Shown here: piece by piece, positions 34,739-45,787 of the stretch
Layout: every line of letters starts with the position of its first letter
Numbering within the stretch: the stretch's first letter is position 1
From: Bos javanicus
Taxonomy: Eukaryota > Chordata > Mammalia > Artiodactyla > Bovidae
Length of the DNA: 64,000 bases
NCBI RefSeq assembly: GCF_032452875.1
Contig: NC_083890.1
Span: 45,878,483-45,942,482, forward strand
Direction of reading: 5' to 3'
The notes under the pieces: generated by a model
Told to the model about the DNA's origin: nothing
Database searches by the model: none
The model's input: the letters and a program-made list of their open reading frames with translations, nothing else
Program-made: the position numbers and the translations under genes

Positions 34739-34975
34739 ACACTTTTATGGTTGACCTTGGAACTGTCATGGTGCCTGTAGGTGTGTCATTTAGCTAATGT
34801 ATTACAAGGAAGCTCAAGGTCCAGTGGAAATCAAACCTTCCACCTTCTTGGGCCTAACCACGTTGGGGTTCTAGCCAGTTTATGTTCTGTTCTCAACAGC
34901 TCCTTCATTCTTTTAAAGGTTGTGCCCTGCCCCCGTCCTGCCTGTTTTAATGCCACATTTATTTTATAGTAGCAC

Positions 34976-36419
34976 CATAGGTGAATCATATTCAGTTTGA
35001 CACTCAGCAGTGTGTGGTGGAGGCTCAAAAAGACAGAAATGTCCCTCTAACCCTCTAGGACTCTTCACTCTGTCTCCACAGATACTGGAACAACAATAAA
35101 CCCTTAAGAAGATAAGGATACCAGCAGGAGAAAAAGAGGCCAGAGGACAACCTCTACCCGAGGGTGGTGGGTGCTCAGTACACAGAGCTCAGTACAGCTC
35201 TCAAAGATAATTAGAATTTCTTCAGGCAAAGAGAGGCCTCAGGGGAAAAGCTGACCGAGAGGAAAGAGGTCGGCTTGGGGCTTAGCAAGTCTACAAGGAA
35301 TTCAAGTGGTAGCAAAGTAAAGCACCTACCTACATTTTCTGGATAGTTTTAATCAGAGCCTCTCAGGGTTGGTACAACTGGCAAATTCCCCTAATGGTTG
35401 ATTTCGATTTTCTAAGACTTGAACTAAAACAGCTTCCATCACTGCCATGATGCACAGGCTGATGCGAGGTGAGCTCGGTCTCAGGTAACTGCTGACTGCC
35501 ACAGACCCACTGCACTCAAGTTTGCTGGTGGATTTGGCCTAGGTGCTAAGGATGTCTGCCCTTTGGAAAAGGGGGTGGAGCCAGAGGCAGGATGTAAAAG
35601 CTGAATTAGACTGAAAATAGCAGACTGAACTTTCTGCCAAACGGAAGGAGAATTTCCATCACTTGGAGAAAAGATGACATTGAAGAGAAGGGGAAGACTA
35701 CACTATCGTCTCCCACTCAGTGGCTCCTCACTCAACATTCTGCTGGAGCCCAACAGGAGGAAGTTAGGCCAGAAGTCCAAGGGCTGGTGTCAGTCATCCA
35801 GTTCAGTCCTGCACCTTTTGGGGTGCAGGAGGTGAGGGTGGGGCAGGGAGGTGGGGTTGAGGGGGGACCAGTGAGATGCTGTGGGGGTCACCCTAGGACA
35901 GCAGTCAAGTGGGTGGGTGGGGGTGGCGGCTTCTGTGGGAGGGCCGGGGAGCAGAGAAACTTTCCTGAGGAAGTAAGTGACCTTTCAACACGAACTGAGG
36001 CTATTTCAACTAGATCGGGCGAACATTCCAGAATGAGCGACAAAAGAGCATTTCAGAACGAAGGGGCAGTGTGAGCAAGGGCCTGGAGACTGTCTGTCTT
36101 CCGACCGAGCTAGGATGACAGAAACTTGGCAGCGTCAGAGGCCCTGGACTCGGCTCGGAATGCCACTTCCTAATAAGAGGAAAGAGAAAGCAGCCACTTC
36201 AGACCCCACTCATGTGACCCTGCTAATAAAAGCAACAGCTGAGTGGTGACCTCTGTGGGCTGCATGTCCGATTTCTAGTAAAAAAAAAAAAATCCCTGTG
36301 CCTTCAAAAACACTTTTTTTTTTTGGTCACACACAGAAGTTTTAGAATTTTAACACTAAAACTTCAAAAAGCAGCATCTAAGAAGTTCTTTTTTGTTCTC
36401 CCTCTCTTGGAAGAGTTAA
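34976..36419. other. No gene recognised
   Basis: Mostly unclassified. G-rich at about 35810-35950. From about 35925 to 36130 ('agcaagggcctggagact') it resembles the unnamed ancient repeat also seen near 9.1 kb. Confidence 0.45.
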
Positions 36420-36590
36420 TAAGCTCCTACAACATCCCAGGTACAATTTGTGTGCAATCTAATCCTTCCTACAGTCTGACAAGGTGATGTTTTGATGACA
36501 AATCAGAGAAATTAGACATTTTGCCCCAATGACACAGATTGTAGGTGGCAAAGCCAGGACTGTCTGCTTTTAAATCCCGCCAACAAATTG
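36420..36590 (-). mobile_element. Probable MIR SINE
   Basis: 'gacacagattgtaggtggca' and 'aagccaggactgtctgcttt' fit the antisense MIR tRNA-proximal part. Diverged. Confidence 0.55.
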
Positions 36591-36611
36591 GGAGCCACCA
36601 CTGACTCTACA

Positions 36612-36882
36612 GGCTTCCCAGGGAGCTCAGTTGGTAAAGAATCTGCCTGCAATGCAGGAGACCCCAGTTGGGTTCCTGAGTAGGGAAGATCCCCTGGAGA
36701 AGGGATAGGCTACCCACTCCAGTATTCTTGGGCTTCTTTTGTGGCTCAGCTGGTAAAGAATCTGCCTGCAATGTGGGAGACCTGGGTTCAAAGAAATCCA
36801 CCTGCAATGTGGGAGACCTGAGTTCAATCCCTGGATTAGGAAGATCCCCTGGAGAAGGGAAAGGCTACCCACTCCAGTATAG
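36612..36882 (+). mobile_element. Tandem pair of truncated Bov-tA units
   Basis: Two heads in direct repeat ('ggcttcccagggagctcag' at 36612 and 'ggcttcttttgtggctcag' at 36731), each ending at 'ccactccagtat'. The second unit has an internal 20-base duplication (36765-36784 and 36801-36820). Confidence 0.88.
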
Positions 36883-37930
36883 CAGAGTTAATTATATTAA
36901 GTATGACATACGCTGCAATCCTTATTTATCTTGTAACTGGAAGTTTGTACCTTTTGACTGTCTTCATCCAATATCCCCTCCCTCTGGTAACCATAAATTT
37001 GATCTCTTTTCCTTTGAGTTTGTTTTTGATGGATTCTTGACCTGTGCTAGTCCCTGTCACACAACACAGTGATTTGCTATTAATACGTCTATACATTTCG
37101 GAATAATCTCCACAATGGGCTATTGCCATCTGTCACCACCCGAAGACATTACAATATTAATGGCTTTGTTCCCCACCCTGTAGCTCTGTACCTTTCCTAC
37201 CTGTGACTCATTTGTCTTGCAACTGGAAGTTGGTACCTCTTTTTTCTCTTTTAAAATATTTATTTATATTTTTAGGCTATGCCGGGTCTTAGTATCGCCA
37301 TGCAAACTCTTCCTTGTGGCACGTGGGATCTAGTCCCCTGGCCAGGGATCTAACCTGGGCCTCTAGCATTGAGAGCGTGGAATCTTGGCCACTGGACCAC
37401 ATGGGAAGTCCCAGTTTGTACTTTTCAGTATCCTTCACCTATTTCTCCCTCCAACCCCCTTGCCTCTGCCAACCATTTGTTCGTTCTTTGTATCGACGAC
37501 TCCATTTCTGGTTTTTTGTTTTGTTTTTTAGATTCCACATATAAGTGAAATCCTCTGGTGTTTTTCTCTCTGCCTGACTCTCTTCATTCAGCGTGGTGCT
37601 CTCCAGGTCTACCCATGTTATTACAAATGACAAGATTTCATTCTTCTTTATTGCTGAGTGTGTGTGTGTGCGTGTAAACCACATCTTCTTTATCCATTCA
37701 TCTATTGATGGGCACTTAGCTTGGTTCCATATCTTGGCTATAATAAATAATGCAGGAATAAAGATGGGGTATATATTAATGCATGTTTTTGAGTTAGTGT
37801 TTTGGTTTTCTTTGGATAAATACCCAGTGGTGGGATTGCTGGATTGTATGGTAGTTCTATTTTTTATTTTTTATTTTTTTGAGGAAAGATGGTATTTCCT
37901 TGAAAAATAACTCGCATGTATCCCAACTTG
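36883..37930 (-). mobile_element. L1 LINE 3' region, reverse, with nested SINE
   Basis: Contains the reverse of common L1 3' text: 'tccacatataagtgaaatcc', 'ttatccattcatctattgat' and 'ataaatacccagtggtggga'. A CHR-type SINE interrupts it at about 37250-37411. Confidence 0.82.
37250..37411 (-). mobile_element. CHR-type tRNA SINE nested in L1
   Basis: 'ttatttatatttttaggcta' start and 'ggaccacatgggaagtccc' end. Confidence 0.82.
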
Positions 37931-39782
37931 CTGATTTCTTTTCCTATGACAAAAGTCTATATTTCAACAGATATGAAAAAAGAGGTTGTTCAAGCTATTA
38001 ATAAACTTATCCCCCAACCGTCCTTCCCCAGCAAGTCTGCCCATACACCCAGTGATCCTGGAAGCTTTGTAAGCATAATGTGTTTGAGAAGCATAAATTC
38101 CCTCTGGAGATAGCAAGATCCCAGCCAAATCCCTGGGGGGGCCGCGAAGCTGTGAGTTCCCAGAAGCAGCTTTATTTAGACTGATTCTTCCTGCTTCTCT
38201 CAAGGTTTCAGCACTTGGCACCTCAGCACAGCATCTGTACATATAAAGAGACTAAAGCAACTAGCCAGCCTCCAATAAAGATGGAGTCAGGCCAGTGTGG
38301 ACTTTACAGCAGAAACTCAACAAGCCTCCCCTTTCAAGGGCACAGGGCCACATACACGGCAGAAAATACCAGCAGGGCGGGTCCGTCGGCTGGTTCTCCA
38401 AGGGAAAAATGAAAAGCGAATAAAATCTGTCTTCCAAGCCCACAATTTCCAATTTTCTTCTTTTCTCTATACCTTCCCCTTTTGATTTCTTGTTGTTCTT
38501 TTTTCCTCCCATCTCCAATGAAACCTGCTCTCAGCTTTTTCTTTTTCTATGAGATTTTTTTCAGAATGAGAAAAGACTCTTTTCATTCATTAATATTAAT
38601 TTGAAATAAGCTCCCACTGAATCAAATGAGAAATATTCCTTTGTTGCAAGTGAGGCCGAAACCGTTGGTCAGTTTCAAAATCTTTAAATCCCAAGAGCAT
38701 GTGATGAATAAAACTAACCCACCAAAAGTTCCTGCTCAGGGCAGAACCATGCCGACGGGAGGAGCACATGATCTATAACTTGGAAGCAAACAGGAGGTGG
38801 TGAACTGGCACTTCTGGCCCATAAAAGGATCTCTGTCCTAACTGGAAATCAGCCATGGCTGAAGCCAACGGGGAACTGAAAGGCTGCCACCTTGGTGTGA
38901 CCTGGGTTAAGGAATGGAAGGCGCAGGACAGAGTTGGGAGAGAAGTGGGGTAAAGACGGAGGAAGGTCAGGAACGCTCATTTCACAACAGCTGGTGACGT
39001 CCATTGGACAGCATCGTTTAAGGCACCTGTGAACACTCTTTCTGGAGCACATCTGTCCTTGTGGGCCCCTTCGCCTGAGCGGGCTGTGCAGGAACCCTCA
39101 CTTCTGAGAGGTTTCCGGGGGACCGGCTGCTGCTGAATGGCCTTACTGCATATTAGGACCACGGCTTGCCTTGTGTTTGAAACCATGTGACCCTGCCCTG
39201 CTGGCCTCACCTGACCTGAATGGTTGGGGGCCTCAGTGAAAGGCAGCGCCTCTACAGAGGGGTTCCTGCTGCCCAGGAAGTGGCCGGGATGCGAACAGAG
39301 ATGCTCACTATGCGGTGACTTCAGGACCCACACAGCAAGACTCTCTGAGAACAAACATCTGAAGGAGACAGAGAGGAATTGCCATCAACAGGGCGGCCCA
39401 GAATCTGGCTGGAGACACAAGGGGAAGGTGCTGAAAGTAGAACCTTCCGGGCTCACGAGCAAGAAGAAGCCCTGAAGCAGAGGTAAGACTCTTAGGTAAG
39501 GACAGAGAACCAGAGATGAAGATGCTGATGCTTCTCCGAGTCACTAGGACGGCCCCGCTGCTGTCTGACTGTTCTTCCCTGAGCGGGGAGGACACCCGGC
39601 TGCCTGCTCTGTGCATCCCAGGAGCCACCAGCCATGGGCACTTTTGGTATTTGAGTTATATTGGGTTCAATAAAATACATGATTCAAAGTCACTTGACCT
39701 ACTCATTTTTGTTTCTATAATGCAGCCGCGAAAGATGGAAAGTTACCTATGTGGCTCACACTGTACTTCTCTCAGAGGGTGT
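37931..39782. other. No gene recognised; low repeat content
   Basis: About 1.85 kb with little recognisable repeat. No frame resembles a known protein. It contains an AATAAA at 39669 and a donor-like 'cagaggtaagac' near 39478 on the plus strand, neither sufficient to call an exon. Confidence 0.45.
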
Positions 39783-39793
39783 GCTACATCCCC

Positions 39794-40059
39794 TGGAGAA
39801 GGCGATGACACCCCACTCCAGTACTCTTGCCTGGAAAATCCCATAGACTGAGGAGCCTGGTGGGCTGCAGTCCATGGGGTCGCTAAATTGGCCACGACTG
39901 AGCGACTTCACTTTCATTTTTCACTTTCATGCATTGGAGAAGGAAATGGCAACCCACTCCAGTGTTCTTGCCTGGAGAATCCCAGGGATGGAGGAGCCTG
40001 GTGGGCTGCCGTCTATGGGGTCACACAGAGTCGGACACGACTGAAGCGACTTAGCAGCA
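39794..40059 (+). mobile_element. Complete Bov-A2 dimeric SINE with 11-bp target-site duplication
   Basis: Two BovA halves, linker and (CAG) end, flanked by gctacatcccc at 39783-39793 and 40060-40070. A clean, fairly recent insertion. Confidence 0.95.
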
Positions 40060-40134
40060 GCTACATCCCCACAAGGCCATTTCATCCAGGAGATCTTTTT
40101 TTCTGTCCTATTGCTTCTTCTTCTAATTTTTTTA

Positions 40135-40255
40135 ACTTTTTGGCCACACCACTTGGCATGTGGGATCTTAGTTCCCCAACCAGGGATTGAGCCTGTGCCC
40201 ACCCCCGCCATGGAAGCTCAAATTCTTAACCACGAGACCACAAGGGAAGTCCCTG
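40135..40255 (-). mobile_element. CHR-type tRNA SINE
   Basis: 'ttttggccacaccacttggc' to 'gagaccacaagggaagtccc'. Confidence 0.87.
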
Positions 40256-41024
40256 TCCTATTACTTGAGAATCCTAACACACCCACCATCACTGCAGTTA
40301 ATTAGAACAATCTTAAAATGTCCAAAACAAATAGCCAACAAACTCATAATCAGCAAAGAAGGACCCTTGAAACAGAAATGACCCAGATGTTCACATAGCA
40401 GAAGGAACCATTAAACAGACAGCCACTTAAGTTTCTAGTTCCCTCACCTCCTCACGACCAAGCCCTACTCTCAGGCCTGCCTCAGGTCTTGTAAGAGTTG
40501 GCTGGCCCAGTGAAGGCCTCTAACAAGGATCCTCTGGACACGTAACACAGAAGCAATTCTAAAGGCTCCTTCCTTGAAACGTTTTGAAAGGCACGGAGCT
40601 GTCCATTTGTTTTCCATTGTCTCGCTGACCTGTAACTGCTGGTCTTTACCAGAGATGTAACAATCTAGTTCCAATAGATAAATCATGCTGAGGACGCAGC
40701 ATTTCTGTTCAATAAATTGATTAGAATCATTAGTTAGACTCATGGGCTCCAGAGTGAAAGAGACTCACAGGTCATCTGTCCAACACTTGATAAATGAGTT
40801 TCCTTGACACCGTTTCTCCAGCCTCGGCTTCCAAACATCCCTTGGGTTTGTTCACTATTCTAATCCCAGATCCATGGAAACGGTCTACATGGTATTTGGT
40901 CCAAGCAACACATAAGAGAGAAGTGGGGTTTTTCCTCCCCTTATTCTGGGTACTACAACTCCACGTGGACAGCTGAATGGTCCTGACTCCTCCAGTTCAG
41001 TTTCTTATTAAAATTTTATTATTT
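40256..41024. other. No gene recognised
   Basis: Unclassified intron sequence. Confidence 0.45.
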
Positions 41025-41174
41025 TGGGCCACATCATGACTTAGTTGGGTCTTAGTTGTGGCTCACAGGCTTAGTTGCCCCAAGGCATGTGGGATCTTAG
41101 TTCTCCAACCAGGAATTGAACCAGATCTGCATTGGGAGGTGGATTCTTAACCACTGGACCACCAGGGAAGTTCC
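41025..41174 (-). mobile_element. CHR-type tRNA SINE
   Basis: Longer form including 'gggtcttagttgtggctcac', ending 'ggaccaccagggaagttcc'. Confidence 0.87.
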
Positions 41175-41239
41175 TTCATTTCACCTTCTTGAGCCCTGAT
41201 TTCTTTTTTGACTGTGATCTCTGCCAAAAGAGGTCATTT

Positions 41240-41645
41240 AATTTTTTTCTTAATTAAAAAAAATTATTCCAATATAGTTGATTTACAGTGTTGTGCTAGT
41301 TTCAAGTATACAGCAAAGTGATATATACATCTATAGGGTTGCAAAGAACCGGATACAAGTGAAGCAACTGACCACGCACGCACATATATGTATGCAGCCC
41401 CATGGACTGTAGCCCGCCAGGCTCCTCTGTCCATGGGATTCTCCAGGCAAGAATACTGGAGTGGGTTGCCCAGCCCTCCTCCAGGGGATCTTCTCAACCC
41501 AGGAACTCAACTTGTGTCTCCTGTACTACAGGCAGATTCTTTACTGCTGAGCCACCGGGAAAGCTTTTTCAGATCATTTTCCAATATAAATTATTACAAG
41601 ACATTGCCCCGTGCTATACACTAGGTCCTTGTCTTGATTTCTTTT
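41240..41645 (-). mobile_element. L1 3'-end fragment, split by a BovA-type composite
   Basis: 'caatatagttgatttacagt' and 'caagtatacagcaaagtgat' at the left, continuing 'acattgccccgtgctataca' after 41567. Confidence 0.72.
41334..41566. mobile_element. Bov-tA composite with inverted halves
   Basis: The first 45 bases ('gggttgcaaagaaccggata') are in plus orientation. From about 41395 the remainder ('gccccatggactgtagcccg' to 'gagccaccgggaaagc') is in minus orientation, a head-inverted structure. Confidence 0.75.
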
Positions 41646-42230
41646 ATCATTACAACATTACTCATTCCCGCTCTGGGAAAACCATCGATTTAAAAAGCAT
41701 TCTAAGTCTAACAAGCTTTGTGTACTAACATCAAAAATAAGCATCCACAGTGGTTCACAGCCTTGACTGTTCCTGAGAATTTCCTGGAGGCTGAACAAAT
41801 ACTGAAGTTCACATCCACCCAGGAAATCAGGAAATGTATTTTTACAAGCTCCAGGAGCCTTTAATATGTATCTAGGGCTGAACCACTAATCTCAAGAAGC
41901 CATGACCCTAATCCTTATGTTGATTCAAGTTAGTTTTCCTTTGAATTAGGAATCTGAATTTTTATTTCCAATTGAACTAGCAGAACTGAAATTAGTTCAC
42001 TGTAAACAATTGGAGATTATTTAAGGCATTAGAACTTGGACCAAGGAAAGGTGAAGTTGATTTAGGAACAACCGAACAACTAATTTGGGAAATCACCTTA
42101 AAAGAACATGAGGCTTAGGCGACCTGGTACAATTGGTGCATTTGCCTGCTAGCTGGGTAATTTGAACACATCATGCAACCATGCTGAATCTTCTTTGTCT
42201 ATAAAATAAAGACATTGGTCTAGGAATCTT
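41646..42230. other. No gene recognised
   Basis: AT-rich unclassified intron sequence. Confidence 0.45.
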
Positions 42231-42445
42231 TGGGCTTCCTAGGTGGCACAGCGGTAAGGAATCCGCCTGCCAAAGCAGCAGATACAGGGGACGTGGGTTT
42301 GATCCTTGGGTAGGGAAGATCCCTTGGAGAAGGAAATGGCAACCCACTGCCTGGGAAATCTCATGGACAGAGGAGCCTGGGGGGCTACAGTCCATGGGGT
42401 GGGTTGCAGAAGAGTCAGACACTAGTCACTGAACAACAACAACAC
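42231..42445 (+). mobile_element. Bov-tA SINE
   Basis: 'gggcttcctaggtggcacag' to 'cactgaacaacaacaacac'. Confidence 0.9.
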
Positions 42446-42525
42446 AAAATGAAGATGAATTACACCTCCCACTCTGTGAGCAGAGCTGCTATAAAGATAT
42501 TTTAATGAACATTTGAAACAGTGAA

Positions 42526-42680
42526 TGTGTGCTAAGTCACTTCAGTCGAGTCTTAGCTTCCCTATGGACTGCAGCCCACCAGGATCCTCTGTCCACAGGA
42601 GTCTCCAGGCAGGAATACTGGAGTGGCTTGCCAAGCCCTCCTCCAGGGGATCTTCCTGACCCAGGGATCAAACTCACGTG
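42526..42680 (-). mobile_element. Bov-tA SINE, truncated
   Basis: 'gctaagtcacttcagtcgag' to 'gacccagggatcaaactca'; the tRNA-derived head is missing. It lies about 110 bases from the exon 1A donor. Confidence 0.87.
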
Positions 42681-42784
42681 AAGAAAGATCTTTATGAAGG
42701 TGTTAATTTTTAAAAACTTTTTTTTTAGTGGTTTATTCAGTATTGGCCATGAGATGTTAATTCATAACAAAAGTTAAGAGATAT

Positions 42785-42790
42785 ACATAC
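42785..42790 (-). other. GCNT2: 5' splice site of exon 1A
   Basis: CCTG/GTATGT on the minus strand, phase 1. The base at -2 is T instead of the A seen in exons 1B and X, a slightly weaker match to the donor consensus. Confidence 0.88.
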
Positions 42791-43715
42791 CAGGAATCCT
42801 ATTGAGTGTGACCCAGAAATGTTCGTCAGGACTGTACGTGTCCGTGGACCAGGACATTAAGTCAAGCGCCAGCGGGTCGTGAAGGACGAAGTTTGCGAAT
42901 TCCCTTGTGAGGGCCACATAGGCAGTGCCAAAGTAAACGGTCATGTTGTGAGGAGGCAGTGTTTTCAATTTTGTGGTTTTAATCACGTAGGAATTTTTTT
43001 GGTTTAATAGCTCGTGATGGACATACTTAGTCCGCCCAATTGCGTGAGCTGGAGGCAGCACCCCGGGGGTGATGTTTTTCCCTTTAAATCCCTTCAGATA
43101 CTGAACGATCTCCCTGTTGGTTTTCAGGGGGAAATCTTGCCCACAGGTGTTGAGGATGTATTTCCACGGAACCTCTGAGGCCACAAGATCTTTCATGCAG
43201 TTCAGGTCAGCCTGGAGCCTGGAAATCCCACCGTAGACCACGGGCTCCATCTTGGAAGCCAGAAAAGCGTTTGGGAAGCAGCTCAGTAACTGCTTCACCG
43301 AGCCTTTAAATGTATCTGTTGCCTTTTTGTCCACGTGAACACAGTAGACATTTTGGGGCATGTAAATAGCCCTGAAGAGTCTCTCAAAAGTGCCGAAGTC
43401 TTTGTGGATGGTCATCACATAAGCCAAGGGGAAGCCAGCCTCTTCTTCAGAGAGTGTTTCTGTTATGTAGTGACTCTGAGCCACGTACTCATGACAGGTG
43501 GCTTCACTGAAGGTACTCTTCAATGCATTCTTTTTAGGGCAAAAACTCTTCCCCTTAAAAATCTGGTGACAGACTTCTGATAATAGTGAAGCATTGGATA
43601 GGGAAGCTTGAAGGAAATTTTTATTCTCCCCTAACTTGTTGTTGCAAACAAACACAAAAATCAGGGCCGTGACCAGAGACACACAGAAGAGACAATGCTT
43701 CCAAAAGCCCATCAT
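42791..43715 (-). CDS. GCNT2: GCNT2 alternative first coding exon 1A (isoform A N-terminal part)
   Basis: This exon encodes 308 residues plus one base. The N-terminus MMGFWKHCLF followed by a hydrophobic anchor (about residues 8-24) matches human isoform A. A stem with a sequon at Asn41 (NAS) and the GT14 catalytic domain follow. Conserved blocks are RLFRAIYMPQNVYCVHVDKKA, QLLSCFPNAFLASKMEPVVY, CGQDFPLKTN, KGKNITPGVLPP and SPDEHFWVTL, with Glu298 the likely catalytic base. Two ATGs are adjacent; the second has the better start context (A at -3, G at +4), but the first is used in the human isoform. The exon ends ATT CCT G before GTATGT, phase 1. With about 94 residues from exons 2 and 3 the protein would be 402 residues, the known isoform A length. 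Parts of the coding sequence are identical to exon 1B over 102 bases. Confidence 0.95.
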
Positions 43716-44542
43716 TCAAACCCAGGAAATGAGTAGAATGTCTCTTGGGACATCTGGTCAGAGGGTAGACAGACTTAACTTACATTTTCTCCGAAATGCA
43801 TAACCATCCTCTAGGTGGACGCAGCTCTGACCGGCCGCTCCGTGACCTTCCAGCTGATCCTGCTTGTCCTTTTTCTGTCTTCCTTTCCTCTGCATTCCCC
43901 ACGGTGCTGCTTTTCCACCTTTCTCCAACAGTTTCTTCAGTTTCTGAAGGAACTCTTAGCGATTTGCTTTGCTCTGTCTCCTCCCCCGTCTCATCTTGCC
44001 TGTTTATACACACACAAAAAACAAGTTGCCCCAGGGAGGTTCTGACTCCAGCGTGTCCACCCTTCCCTACAGGAAAATCAGTGAGGGGTGAAGGGACCTT
44101 TCTGCAAGTCACCGCTCTCAGACCTTAACCCGGGCCTCTTCTCTCAGCCAGAAGATTGGTAACTGTGTCAGCTCCCAGACTTCCTGTTAATCATTTGCAT
44201 TCAACTGACTGAGTTTGTTTGCTTAAACAGCACTGCCAAGTTACAAGCATCGGTCCCGAGCATGTGAACACTGCCTGGAGAGATAATCTGTCAATAAATA
44301 TTTAGTACTTAAAAATTAATCACCTCACCTTGTCTTTTTCCACACACGCCCCCCTCTCCATATTGGCTGGCTATGCCATAAAGCATGGCGTATGACTGGC
44401 TGTTGAGCCATTCTTTCCAGCACTTAATTTTCTCTGCTATGAGGTAAGGTCTTTAAAAAGGCACATTAGCAAGCGAACCTCACCACCTGACTTACTACAC
44501 TAAGATGAATAAAAACTAATCAAAAAAAAAAAAACAAAAAAC
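43716..44542. other. 5' flank of exon 1A (likely 5'UTR and promoter side)
   Basis: Moderately GC-rich with scattered CpGs to about 44150, less dense than beside exon 1B. A donor-like GTAAGT lies 63 bases upstream of the ATG (43778-43783, minus strand). No promoter motif can be singled out. Confidence 0.4.
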
Positions 44543-44660
44543 AGGGACTTCCCAGTGGTACAGTGGTTAAGAATCTGTCACGCAACACAGGGGACATGGG
44601 TTCTATGCCTGGTCTCAAGTGTTGCACCTAAGACCTGATGCAGGCAAATGAATAAATATT
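44543..44660 (+). mobile_element. CHR-type tRNA SINE
   Basis: 'cagggacttcccagtggtac' to 'aggcaaatgaataaatat'; diverged B box. Confidence 0.8.
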
Positions 44661-44781
44661 TTTTTGAAAAATACATTTACATAAAAAAATACCTCTAAAA
44701 GCCTAGCAGCCCATTATAACCCCCAAATTGCATAGGGCCTAAAGCTGAAGTTAGTGAATATCAAGTTTATCTCATCTAAGC

Positions 44782-44990
44782 CCGGGTGGCTCAGTGGTAA
44801 AGAATTTGCCTGCCAATGCAGGAGACACAGGAGACATGGATTTGATCTCTTGGTTGGGAAGATCCCCTGAAGGAGGAAATGGTAACCTGCTTCATATTCT
44901 TGCCTGAAGAATCCCATGGACAGAGAAGACTGTTGGGCTAGAGTCCATGGGGTCACAAAAGAGTCAGACACGACTTACTGACTAAACAAC
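44782..44990 (+). mobile_element. Bov-tA SINE
   Basis: 'cgggtggctcagtggtaaag' to 'cttactgactaaacaacc'. Confidence 0.9.
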
Positions 44991-45609
44991 CACAGAACCG
45001 AAGGAGAGAAGTTCTCAGATTCCATATACGTATAAACCTTCCCAAAGGAGTTCCCTTATCTGCAAAACATGAGAATAATTTTATCACCTTCATAAGTCAA
45101 TCGTGGGAGTACAATGAGAAAAACGTATCAAGGGTTCACGGCCGCCCCCAACCATGAGTGGGGCTGAGACTGGAGCCAGCTGGACCCCAGGCTGGGCAGC
45201 AGGAGCTTGTCTCCAGTTGGTGCTTCATGGCAGAGATAAAGACAGGAGCAGAGAGGAGCTGAAATCTGCTTGAGTGAGAAGATGATGACCACAGTCTTCA
45301 TCCTGGAGGTCAAGGAGATCTCCCTGACTGCACATGTGCAGAAAGGCCCCTCAGGGGTCAAAAATGGAGGCATTTACGTCTAATTATGCTTTCGAAATGA
45401 GTTGAATAGTTTGTATAACTTTTTCTCCTCATACATGCAGATGATGACATGAACTCTCCCTTTGTTTGTTTTGGCTTTCCTCATTCTTGGCACAGTTCCA
45501 TTTCTCCAGAGATTTTATGCTAAAAGCATCTCTAATGACTTGCCTGTTCTACCCTGAATTTACAACTCCCTGAGTTTGCTATTATTGTTGTTGTTATTTT
45601 AATATTGTT
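44991..45609. other. No gene recognised
   Basis: Unclassified; a possible MIR trace at 45045-45120 ('cttatctgcaaaacatgaga'). Confidence 0.4.
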
Positions 45610-45787
45610 TATTCATTTGGCTGCCAAGTCTTCGCTGCATCATGCGGGATCTTCTGTTGCAGCTCTTGGGCTTACCTAACTGTTCCGTGGCAAGTGGGAT
45701 CTTAGATCCCTGGCCAGGGATTGAACCTGTGTCCCCTGCATTGCAAGGTGGATTCTTAGCCTGTGGACCACCAGTCTTGGAAGTCCC
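45610..45787 (-). mobile_element. CHR-type tRNA SINE, long form
   Basis: 'tttggctgccaagtcttcgc' to 'ggaccaccagtcttggaagt'; a 5-base insertion sits before the 'gaagtccc' end. Confidence 0.85.

Larger units (their letters stand above)
32697..34975. mobile_element. LTR-like repeat split by two BovB insertions
   Basis: Non-BovB pieces at about 32697-32819, 33656-33697 and 34739-34975 read as consecutive parts of one repeat I have seen in bovine DNA as LTR-like ('gttagtttttacgggctggc', then 'aaggggcagagatttccagg', then 'gtgtgtcatttagctaatgt'). Family name uncertain; no viral genes are present. Confidence 0.45.

Noticed and set aside
36612..36882. Short direct repeats that could suggest a CRISPR-like array
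   Set aside because: They are two tandem SINE units and an internal duplication in a mammalian genome.
39470..39690. A donor-like site and an AATAAA on the plus strand that might belong to an antisense gene
   Set aside because: No coding content or paired acceptor supports an exon. The motifs are short enough to occur by chance.
43780..44128. Overlapping 110-codon frames on both strands upstream of exon 1A
   Set aside because: They have no recognisable domain and overlap on opposite strands in GC-richer DNA. More likely 5'UTR or promoter sequence.
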